Part shown: one piece after another, positions 1 through 5,400 of the stretch
Position numbering within the stretch: the stretch's first letter is position 1
Layout: each line of letters starts with the position of its first letter
Assembly (NCBI GenBank): GCA_002478575.1
Contig: DLOX01000220.1
Span: 1-5,753 of the forward strand
From: Sphingomonadales bacterium UBA7473
GTDB taxonomy: Bacteria; Pseudomonadota; Alphaproteobacteria; Sphingomonadales; Sphingomonadaceae
Direction: 5' to 3'
Length of the DNA: 5,753 nucleotides
Program-made: the position numbers and the translations under genes
Notes under the pieces: generated by a model
Told to the model about the DNA's origin: nothing
Seen by the model: the letters and a program-made list of their open reading frames with translations, nothing else
Database searches by the model: none

Positions 1-45
1 CGTCAAGCTCAGCCTGAGCGGGTTGGAGAGCGCGGCGGTTCTCAT
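1..45 (-). CDS. 5' end of an unidentified gene (partial, 15 codons)
   Basis: An ATG at 45-43 shares its A with the TGA stop (47-45) of the upstream lipoprotein gene, giving a TGATG junction typical of translational coupling. The frame stays open for 15 codons to the window edge and reads MRTAALSNPLRLSLT. Purine-rich sequence lies just upstream: GGAG only 2 bases from the ATG, and GCGGAAAAAG farther back that could serve as a ribosome site. The product cannot be identified from so few residues, so no function is proposed. If real, it is the third gene of the ilvD transcript. The alternative is chance: a 45-base open frame is weak evidence alone, and the call rests mainly on the stop/start overlap. 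Confidence 0.4.
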   Translation of the reverse strand, partial: MRTAALSNPLRLSLT

Positions 46-452
46 CACTCCGCTTTTTCCGCACCCTTCACAGTGGCCGGCAGGCGGTACTTGTCCCCAG
101 CCAGAGTCACTTCAATTTGGTTGCCACCAACAGTGCTAACCACAGCCGGCTCGGCCCCATCAGCTGCGACAACACCGCTGCCATCCTTCATCACGCGCAG
201 GCGACGGAAACCTCCATCATCATGACGGATGGTCAAGATCAGGCCCTCGTCTTCCATAGCCCGCTCGACGGAACAGGTACGGGTGAAATTGGTGAACCCC
301 GAAACGGCACATTCAATCATGCCGCTGTCGGCGACATCTTTGCGCGCCATCGCCTCCGCTTCGGCCAGCGATTCTGCGTCGCCATCAGGCCCGCTGCCGC
401 ATGCTGCAATGAGAAATGCTAACCCCGTTACGCTAAATATCCGCAAAGACAT
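45..452 (-). CDS. Small putative lipoprotein of unknown function, downstream of ilvD
   Basis: This encodes 135 residues. The N-terminus is a lipoprotein signal peptide: a short basic start (MSLR), a hydrophobic stretch (residues 5-17) and a lipobox IAAC, with Cys18 as the predicted lipidated residue, followed by a Gly/Ser/Asp linker. The mature part is soluble, with an acidic Ala/Glu-rich helix-like segment (about 26-42), two further cysteines (Cys48 and Cys60) that could form a disulfide in the periplasm, then a beta-rich region containing DDGGFRRLRV and DKYRLPA. An upstream in-frame ATG at 599 would add 49 residues, but that stretch lies within the ilvD coding region and would bury the signal peptide, so the start at 452 is preferred. 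A weak GGAA lies 4 bases upstream. The first 20 bases overlap the end of ilvD, implying co-expression. I do not recognise a named family. Membrane lipoprotein is well supported; any role is unknown. Confidence 0.85.
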   Translation of the reverse strand: MSLRIFSVTGLAFLIAACGSGPDGDAESLAEAEAMARKDVADSGMIECAVSGFTNFTRTCSVERAMEDEGLILTIRHDDGGFRRLRVMKDGSGVVAADGAEPAVVSTVGGNQIEVTLAGDKYRLPATVKGAEKAE

Positions 453-2154
453 GTGTTTCCGCTTTCGCCCCTGGATGCGTGACCGCGCCAAGATAAGCAG
501 GGCCAACATTCTTCGCATAACGCCACAAGGCGCCGGACTGATAGTCATTCTTTCGCGGTAACCATTTTTCCCGTCTTTCCGCCAAAATTTCAGGCGCAAC
601 GTTCAAATCGATGGTGCCGTTGATGGCATCGATGGCAATCTCATCACCATCTTGGATCAAGGCAATCGGGCCGCCATCGGCCGCTTCTGGGCCAACGTGG
701 CCAATACAGAATCCACGCGTGGCGCCAGAGAAACGACCATCGGTGATGAGCGCCACTTTCTCGCCCATGCCTTGGCCATAGAGCGCAGCAGTGGTCGAAA
801 GCATCTCGCGCATACCAGGGCCGCCTTTGGGTCCTTCGTAGCGGATGACGATAACGGATCCTTCGCGAATTTGTCTTGCCTCCACCGCAGCAAAGCAGTC
901 CTCTTCGCAATCAAAGACTTGCGCAGGGCCCGTAAACTTTAGCCGTTCCATGCCTGCCACTTTCACAATCGCGCCATCAGGGGCCAAGCTCCCGCGCAAG
1001 CCAACAACGCCGCCCGTGGGGGTGATCGGCGCGGTCGCGGGATAGATGACTTTCTGGTTGGGGTTCCAAGTGATTTCATCGATATTCTCGCCAAGCGTCT
1101 TGCCAGTCACGGTCATGCAATTGCCGTGGAGCAAGCCTTCAGCGAGCAAGGACTTCATCAGCATGTAAACGCCGCCCGCTTCATACATGTCTTTTGCGAC
1201 GTAATTCCCGCCAGGCTGAAGATCCGCCATATAAGGCGTCGTTTTGAAGATTTCGGCCACATCAAACAGATCGAAAGCGAGGCCCGCCTCATGCGCCATC
1301 GCAGGGAGGTGAAGCCCGCCATTGGTGGAGCCACCAGTCGCCGCGACAACGCGAGCCGCATTTTCAAACGCCTCAATCGTGCAAATGTCACGCGGGCGTA
1401 GATTGCGAGCAAGCAACTCCATCACCTGCGCGCCCGCCGCATGCGCAATTTGTTCGCGCGTCGAATAAGGCGCAGGGGCCATGTTGCTGTTCGGCAAAGA
1501 CAAGCCAATGGCTTCCGCCACACAGGCCATGGTGTTGGCCGTATATTGGCCACCACAGGCACCATGCCCCGGGCAAGCCGCTTTCTCCAACTCATGCACA
1601 TCTTCGATCGGGCAATTGCCTGCCGCATATTGGCCGACGATTTCGAACACATCTTTGACCGTCACATCCTTGTCGCGGAACCGACCGGGGAGGATCGAAC
1701 CGCCATAGACGAAGATCGAAGGAACATTGAGGCGAAGCATCGCCATCATCATCCCCGGCAGTGACTTGTCGCACCCTGCAAAGCCGACAAGCGCATCATA
1801 GCAATGGCCACGAACGCTCAGCTCAATGGAATCAGCAATGACTTCGCGGCTGGCAAGCGACGACTTCATGCCCTGATGGCCCATCGCGATACCATCTGTC
1901 ACCGTGATCGTATTGAACCGGCGGGGCATCCCGCCACCAGCTTCGACACCTGCCCGGGCAACATCGGCCTGATGGTCCAGCGTTGTGTTGCATGGCGCGG
2001 AATCATTGCCTGCAGAGACCACGCCCACAAAAGGCCGAGCAATCTCGTCCTCCGTTAGCCCCATTGCATAATAATATGACCGGTGTGGCGCCTTTGCGGG
2101 CCCAACCGAAACATGGCGGCTGGGGAGTTTGGATTTGTCAAAACGGTCAGACAT
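433..2154 (-). CDS. ilvD: Dihydroxy-acid dehydratase IlvD
   Basis: This cytoplasmic enzyme dehydrates 2,3-dihydroxy-isovalerate and 2,3-dihydroxy-3-methylvalerate to the 2-keto acids, the penultimate step of valine and isoleucine synthesis and a feed into leucine and pantothenate. The 573-residue product spans the whole IlvD/Edd family. Visible signatures are NDSAPCN with Cys55, the GCDKSLPG motif with Cys128, Asp129 and Lys130 (the family's Mg ligands, the Lys carbamylated in known structures), GACGGQYTANTM with Cys200, and the C-terminal TDGRFSGAT with the likely catalytic Ser476. Three cysteines at these places match the [2Fe-2S] branch of the family. Length fits that branch and is shorter than E. 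coli IlvD. An ATG 7 codons upstream (2175) is in frame but lacks a ribosome site. The ATG at 2154 has AAAGG 7 bases upstream and gives the N-terminus MSDRFDKSKLPSRHV, so it is chosen. Divergent from the esterase gene and followed with overlap by the lipoprotein gene. Confidence 0.97.
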   Translation of the reverse strand: MSDRFDKSKLPSRHVSVGPAKAPHRSYYYAMGLTEDEIARPFVGVVSAGNDSAPCNTTLDHQADVARAGVEAGGGMPRRFNTITVTDGIAMGHQGMKSSLASREVIADSIELSVRGHCYDALVGFAGCDKSLPGMMMAMLRLNVPSIFVYGGSILPGRFRDKDVTVKDVFEIVGQYAAGNCPIEDVHELEKAACPGHGACGGQYTANTMACVAEAIGLSLPNSNMAPAPYSTREQIAHAAGAQVMELLARNLRPRDICTIEAFENAARVVAATGGSTNGGLHLPAMAHEAGLAFDLFDVAEIFKTTPYMADLQPGGNYVAKDMYEAGGVYMLMKSLLAEGLLHGNCMTVTGKTLGENIDEITWNPNQKVIYPATAPITPTGGVVGLRGSLAPDGAIVKVAGMERLKFTGPAQVFDCEEDCFAAVEARQIREGSVIVIRYEGPKGGPGMREMLSTTAALYGQGMGEKVALITDGRFSGATRGFCIGHVGPEAADGGPIALIQDGDEIAIDAINGTIDLNVAPEILAERREKWLPRKNDYQSGALWRYAKNVGPAYLGAVTHPGAKAETHVFADI

Positions 2155-2161
2155 GGATAGG

Positions 2162-2166
2162 CCTTT
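2162..2166 (-). promoter_or_regulatory. Ribosome binding site deciding the ilvD start
   Basis: On the minus strand AAAGG sits 7 bases before the ATG at 2154. The alternative ATG at 2175 is preceded only by an A-rich CAAACAAAA stretch with no Shine-Dalgarno match. This favours the shorter, 573-residue IlvD. Confidence 0.6.
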
Positions 2167-2260
2167 GCTGGTCATTTTTGTTTGAGCCTATGGCGGGAAC
2201 CGGGGGGCAAAGGCAAGAGGGCGATCATCATCTGATTTGGCGGAACTGGCTTTGGCTTGG

Positions 2261-2278
2261 GTTCGCAATTCAGCGAAC
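2261..2278. repeat. Inverted repeat in the ilvD/esterase intergenic region, possible operator
   Basis: GTTCGC, six bases (AATTCA), then GCGAAC form a perfect 6-bp inverted repeat just 5' of the esterase ribosome site and 17-34 bases before its GTG. It lies in the 140-bp region between divergent genes. It overlaps a weak promoter-like pair for the esterase (TTGGCT at 2252-2257, then 17 bases, then GAACTA at 2275-2280). It could be a regulator site or a small mRNA hairpin. A 6-bp dyad can occur by chance, so this is a candidate only. Confidence 0.3.
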
Positions 2279-2279
2279 T

Positions 2280-2284
2280 AGGAG
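2280..2284 (+). promoter_or_regulatory. Ribosome binding site supporting the esterase GTG start
   Basis: AGGAG lies 10 bases before the GTG at 2295. No comparable site precedes the in-frame ATGs at 2331 and 2334, so the GTG is the more likely start, and it preserves the N-terminal LNPAVQSLL segment. Confidence 0.6.
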
Positions 2285-2294
2285 ATTTCGGACC

Positions 2295-3227
2295 GTGACT
2301 CTCAATCCTGCTGTGCAGTCCCTCTTGGTGATGATGGAACAAGCGCCCAAAATTGATTTTGACAATCATAGCGCTCCCGAAGCTCGTGCGATTTTCGATA
2401 ATCCAATGAATTTTGGCGAACCGATTGCGATGGCTAAGGTTGAAAATCTCAAGATAGATTTGCTGGGGCGAACACTGGACGCTCGCTTCTATCTTCCTGA
2501 AGGCGCGGGAGAAACGCCCGGCCTGACTGTTTATTTCCATGGCGGTGGCTGGGTGATTGGCACGCTTGATACGCATGACGGTACGTGCCGTGCGCTGGCG
2601 CAGAAAAGCGGCGCGGCGGTGCTCTCCATTGCGTATCGATTGGCTCCTGAACATCGCTATCCTGCGGCAGCTGACGATTGCTTCGAAGCGACTGTGTGGG
2701 CCGCTGCAAATGCGGAGCAGCTGGGCATTGATGGCAGTAAGGTCGCCGTTGCCGGTGATAGCGCAGGCGGAAATTTGGCCGCAGCGGTCGCCATCATGGC
2801 ACGCGATGCAGGTGCGCCAGCATTGGCGCATCAGCTGCTTATCTACCCCGTCACCGATGTCGACTTTGATCGTGCATCCTATGTAGCAAATGGTGCCGGA
2901 GAGTATTTTCTATCGACGGTCGGAATGAAATGGTTCTGGAGCCATTATCTGGGCGACACTCCGGCAGACCAAGCGTCGCTCGCCGTTGTGCTAGGCCAAG
3001 CCGATCTGTCAGGGCTTGCCTCTGCAACTTTGATTACCGCCCAATATGATCCACTGCGAGATGAAGGCGATGCCTATGCGGAGAGGTTAAAGGCGGCAGG
3101 AGTTGAGGTCGACTGGGCTTGCGCTCCAGGCATGATCCATGGCTTTTTCGGCCTCTATCAAGTGGTTCCAGATGCCTGGGAATGGGTAGATCGAGGGGCG
3201 TCGAATATAAAGAAGGCGTTTGCATAG
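2295..3227 (+). CDS. Alpha/beta hydrolase, HSL-type (family IV) carboxylesterase
   Basis: The 310-residue product is a full-length member of the hormone-sensitive-lipase-like esterases, which hydrolyse short- to medium-chain esters in the cytoplasm. The N-terminal helical cap segment (TLNPAVQSLL, residues 2-11) is followed by the oxyanion-hole motif HGGGW (82-86), YRLAPEHRYPAA (114-125), the nucleophile elbow GDSAGGN (154-160, Ser156), the acid in YDPLRDEG (Asp252) and the catalytic His282 in MIHGFF. The triad is therefore complete. The start is GTG at 2295, set by AGGAG upstream and by cap homology. The open frame continues upstream to 1983, but that part lies over ilvD on the other strand and resembles no esterase. 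No signal peptide is seen. The gene is divergent from ilvD and convergent with the metallopeptidase gene. The natural substrate cannot be told from sequence; acetyl-esterase or lipase names used for relatives would be guesses. Confidence 0.93.
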   Translation: MTLNPAVQSLLVMMEQAPKIDFDNHSAPEARAIFDNPMNFGEPIAMAKVENLKIDLLGRTLDARFYLPEGAGETPGLTVYFHGGGWVIGTLDTHDGTCRALAQKSGAAVLSIAYRLAPEHRYPAAADDCFEATVWAAANAEQLGIDGSKVAVAGDSAGGNLAAAVAIMARDAGAPALAHQLLIYPVTDVDFDRASYVANGAGEYFLSTVGMKWFWSHYLGDTPADQASLAVVLGQADLSGLASATLITAQYDPLRDEGDAYAERLKAAGVEVDWACAPGMIHGFFGLYQVVPDAWEWVDRGASNIKKAFA

Positions 3228-3236
3228 GCCGCCTTC
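3212..3236. terminator. Hairpin between convergent genes, likely bidirectional terminator
   Basis: GAAGGCG (3212-3218) and CGCCTTC (3230-3236) are a perfect 7-bp inverted repeat with an 11-base loop. The hairpin contains the esterase TAG (3225-3227) and ends one base before the peptidase stop (3240-3238). On the minus strand the stem is followed by TTTATATT, a modest U-tract fitting intrinsic termination of the peptidase transcript. On the plus strand it is followed by a long pyrimidine-rich stretch (about 3234-3270) without a clean T-run, so termination of the esterase transcript could need Rho. Convergent placement with only 10 bp between stops supports the role. Confidence 0.6.
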
Positions 3237-3237
3237 A

Positions 3238-4791
3238 CTATTCGTCTTCTTTATCTTCTTCTTTGTCTTTCCGGTCAGGGCTGACTCTCGCCATCAAGGC
3301 GTTGATATCGACCGAGCCCGGTGGCTTCGCTGCGGCGGCGTTTAGTTCAATCATCAAGCGCTTGGCCCAAGCTGCCGCGGCACTCGCGTGAGGTGCGTTG
3401 GCAATTGGCCGCATCAACAGTGCCGCTGTTTTGAAATCTCCAGCTTTGGTCTTTTCATAAGCCAAGGGGATGCGGAATGAGTTTGTTTGTGGGATAAGTT
3501 CAACCGCCCGTTCGAGACCGACAATGGCCGAAGGCGGCGCTGGCTTGCCTTCGCCCCGAAAGGTTCGATAATTTTCGAACAGCGGCAGAGGATCGTCGAT
3601 GTTCGCACGGTTGGCACGCACGATCCAGCTTCGTGCAACTTTCCATTTTGCGGCGTCACGATCACCGGCATCAAACAAAGGTCGGCCAATCGAGAGGCCT
3701 TTCCAAAGCAAAGCGCGGGCATTATTTGGCTCGACTGCAAGAACCGCATCTGCCGCGGCCCCTGCCGCTGCGAAATTTTTGAGGTCAAGCTCGGCCTCTG
3801 CCAGCAAGGTTAGCACTGCGGGGTGACCGGGATAGGCGGTGGATAGTTTGCGCAGACGTGCTGCAATCGGTTCCAACCTTTCCCGATTAGCCCCCCGCGT
3901 CAACGCAAGGCGCTCCATCAACGTATCGGCAGTAGCCTTATCGAGCTCGCTGACCGTTACCGATACCGCCGGGGCCTTGTTGGCAATGCTTAAATAGCTG
4001 ATCTTGCTGGCCGCAAGGTAGCGATCCAGATCCTTCTGGAGGATATCTAAGTCCCCCATGGTCAGGCGTGCTGCTTCTAGAGCAGGCACCCCTTCGTTGA
4101 TCTTGTCGAGATAGGCACGCTGTTGGCCACGGCGCGTGGGGTCGAAAGAGAGATAGTGGGTCAATAACCAAGCCCGACCATAGAAATTCCCCATCTCATC
4201 ACTTCTCAAGTCACTCACGGTGGCCGATAGCAGCCTTTCAATCGGTGTTTTTCGGTCTAAGTTGAGCGAATATCTTCGGTGCAGAGCGGGCAAGCCAATT
4301 TTTGCAACGTCCCGGGTAAACTGAACGGTCGATAGATATTCGGCAAACCCTTCCACATACCAAGCGGGATAGGCGACCGGGAAATATTGCAGCATGAGGT
4401 GATGGGCATATTCATGAAACAGGATGATATCTTCCCGACCATCATTGGCGGTTGACCTCGGCACCACGGCAATCGCACCTGATCGACTTGCGGTGTAAAA
4501 CCCGCCGATCCGGTCGCTCATGGCACCTCCGTGAGCGCGCCGCACAGCTGCTATGTCTGGCAAGACATAAACGGTTAGTTTCATCGAATAGGTGGTTTCA
4601 GGAATACCAGTCAGCGCGCGGAGAAGCGCATCATAGCGTTCGAGGCGAAGGGCATCATTCTGAATGTCTTTGGCCGAAGTTCCATAAAAAATGAACTTTG
4701 GCGTTTCGGCCCGATACCATGCAGCTTTTGCCGGTTTAGTTGCGAAAATTAAGCCAGCTAACAGGGCAAACACCAACATCAACAAACGCAT
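3238..4791 (-). CDS. Exported zinc metallopeptidase (Peptidase-MA-like gluzincin) with TPR-like C-terminal region
   Basis: The 517-residue product begins with a Sec signal peptide (basic MR, hydrophobic core to about residue 17, probable cleavage after AKA at 21-23), so it should act in the periplasm or outside the cell. Residues about 26-155 form a gluzincin-type catalytic domain: HEYAH at 126-130 supplies two zinc-binding histidines and the catalytic Glu127, and WYVEGFAEY (144-152) supplies the third ligand Glu147, as in the Peptidase-MA family. A helical middle follows. Residues about 320-364 have a clear TPR-like pattern, with a second possible one near 421-465, suggesting protein binding. 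The tail ends in charged Lys/Asp/Glu sequence (506-517). The start has AAAAGG 8 bases upstream. The gene is divergent from the small secreted protein gene. Substrate is unknown; the fold and zinc site are well supported, and the repeat count is less sure. Confidence 0.9.
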   Translation of the reverse strand: MRLLMLVFALLAGLIFATKPAKAAWYRAETPKFIFYGTSAKDIQNDALRLERYDALLRALTGIPETTYSMKLTVYVLPDIAAVRRAHGGAMSDRIGGFYTASRSGAIAVVPRSTANDGREDIILFHEYAHHLMLQYFPVAYPAWYVEGFAEYLSTVQFTRDVAKIGLPALHRRYSLNLDRKTPIERLLSATVSDLRSDEMGNFYGRAWLLTHYLSFDPTRRGQQRAYLDKINEGVPALEAARLTMGDLDILQKDLDRYLAASKISYLSIANKAPAVSVTVSELDKATADTLMERLALTRGANRERLEPIAARLRKLSTAYPGHPAVLTLLAEAELDLKNFAAAGAAADAVLAVEPNNARALLWKGLSIGRPLFDAGDRDAAKWKVARSWIVRANRANIDDPLPLFENYRTFRGEGKPAPPSAIVGLERAVELIPQTNSFRIPLAYEKTKAGDFKTAALLMRPIANAPHASAAAAWAKRLMIELNAAAAKPPGSVDINALMARVSPDRKDKEEDKEDE

Positions 4792-4799
4792 AGCTGAGG

Positions 4800-4805
4800 C
4801 CTTTT
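4800..4805 (-). promoter_or_regulatory. Ribosome binding site of the metallopeptidase gene
   Basis: On the minus strand a run of A residues ending in AAAAGG lies 8 bases before the ATG at 4791. It favours this start over the Met at codon 5, which would shorten the signal peptide core. Confidence 0.6.
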
Positions 4806-4818
4806 TTTGTATTTCCCG

Positions 4819-4848
4819 TTGACTAATGAACAGCCCGAGTTTGTGCTA
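4819..4848 (+). promoter_or_regulatory. Possible sigma-70-type promoter for the small secreted protein gene
   Basis: TTGACT (4819-4824) is close to the -35 consensus. A weak -10-like GTGCTA (4843-4848) follows after 18 bases. Transcription from here would leave a leader of roughly 130 bases before the ATG at 4990. The -10 match is poor, so the site is tentative. Confidence 0.25.
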
Positions 4849-4976
4849 GCCTTAAAGCATGCGAATGCGACGGGCATGGCGTTTCGAAGCGGTGCTCGCC
4901 CAATTTTGGAACTACGAACGTTACAAGTTTTTCCGCTCTTCTTACGTCCACCCATGCTAACATTCCTACCCGACTC

Positions 4977-4982
4977 AAGGAG
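4977..4982 (+). promoter_or_regulatory. Strong ribosome binding site of the small secreted protein gene
   Basis: AAGGAG sits 7 bases before the ATG at 4990, the best Shine-Dalgarno match in the window. It argues that this short gene is real and efficiently translated. Confidence 0.8.
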
Positions 4983-4989
4983 AGTGTAG

Positions 4990-5364
4990 ATGCGTAAAAC
5001 TGTTGGTGTTGTGGCTTCAAGCTTGGTTTTGGTTTCGGCTCCAGCTGCCGCGATTGGCTTGGATGATATTGCCAAGGTTGTTTTGAAAGACAAAGCCGTA
5101 CTTAAGAAGGCAGACACTAAGTGCGGTACTGCTGCAAAGCTCACGGCAGCAGACAATAGCACCATCGACACAGCGGTGGCCGCGGTCCGCAGGGCGATTG
5201 CGCCCAACACTTTCTCTTCGCTCGAGAATACAGCGAAGGTTGAAGCAGAGACGCAAAGCCAGTCGCCAACCTTTTGCCCGGAAACCGTAAAGAAGAAGAA
5301 AGGGCTGTTGTCCCGCATCGGCAAGGCTGGAAAGTCGATCTTGAAGGGTGGCCTGGGGCTGTAA
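4990..5364 (+). CDS. Small secreted protein of unknown function with a cationic C-terminal tail
   Basis: The 124-residue product starts with a clear Sec signal peptide: MRK, a hydrophobic stretch (4-17), and an APAAA site with probable cleavage after residue 21. The mature part (about 103 residues) is Ala/Lys/Thr-rich and helix-prone, and has exactly two cysteines (Cys45 and Cys96) that could pair as a disulfide after export. The C-terminus changes character: KKKK (101-104), then a hydrophobic, basic, glycine-spaced stretch (105-124, containing GLLSRIGKAGKSILKGG) with no acidic residue. I do not recognise a family. The ATG has a near-ideal ribosome site. The gene is divergent from the metallopeptidase and lies 36 bases before tlyA on the same strand, with no terminator seen between them. 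Its function is unknown; membrane association through the tail is an inference. Confidence 0.85.
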   Translation: MRKTVGVVASSLVLVSAPAAAIGLDDIAKVVLKDKAVLKKADTKCGTAAKLTAADNSTIDTAVAAVRRAIAPNTFSSLENTAKVEAETQSQSPTFCPETVKKKKGLLSRIGKAGKSILKGGLGL

Positions 5365-5382
5365 GCTTGCATCGCAGCAAAC

Positions 5383-5396
5383 GATGAGGGATGAGG
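5383..5396 (+). repeat. Tandem GATGAGG repeat in front of tlyA
   Basis: GATGAGG occurs twice head to tail directly upstream of the tlyA start, giving two GAGG ribosome-site-like cores about 4 and 11 bases from the ATG at 5401. The ATGs inside the repeat (5384 and 5391) are not in frame with tlyA. The repeat may simply be a small duplication. Confidence 0.45.
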
Positions 5397-5400
5397 GCTT

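Noticed and set aside
117..561. Plus-strand frames opposite the lipoprotein gene and ilvD end
   Set aside because: They lack ribosome sites and domain signatures and are explained as shadows of the minus-strand genes.
453..599. N-terminal extension of the lipoprotein gene (start at 599)
   Set aside because: It lies in another frame within ilvD and would place 49 residues before an obvious lipoprotein signal peptide.
1983..2294. In-frame N-terminal extension of the esterase (open from 1983)
   Set aside because: It mostly lies antisense to ilvD, has no ribosome site and resembles no esterase N-terminus; the GTG at 2295 with AGGAG fits the family start.
4858..4869. GCAT/ATGC dyad and GCTAGC palindrome in the 4792-4989 region as operator sites
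   Set aside because: The arms are too short to distinguish from chance.
4908..4930. GGAAC resembling an EcfG general-stress promoter -35
   Set aside because: No CGTT-like -10 occurs 16-17 bases downstream. The same holds for the GGAAC copies at 2196 and 2242.
4807..4989. 60-codon plus-strand frame ending directly before the small secreted protein gene
   Set aside because: It begins with TTG without a ribosome site, and the sequence shows no domain, signal or compositional feature of a real protein. Its stop abutting the ATG looks accidental.
5370..5386. CATCG-N7-CGATG hairpin between the small protein gene and tlyA as a terminator
   Set aside because: The stem is only 5 bp, no T-run follows, and it adjoins the tlyA ribosome site.
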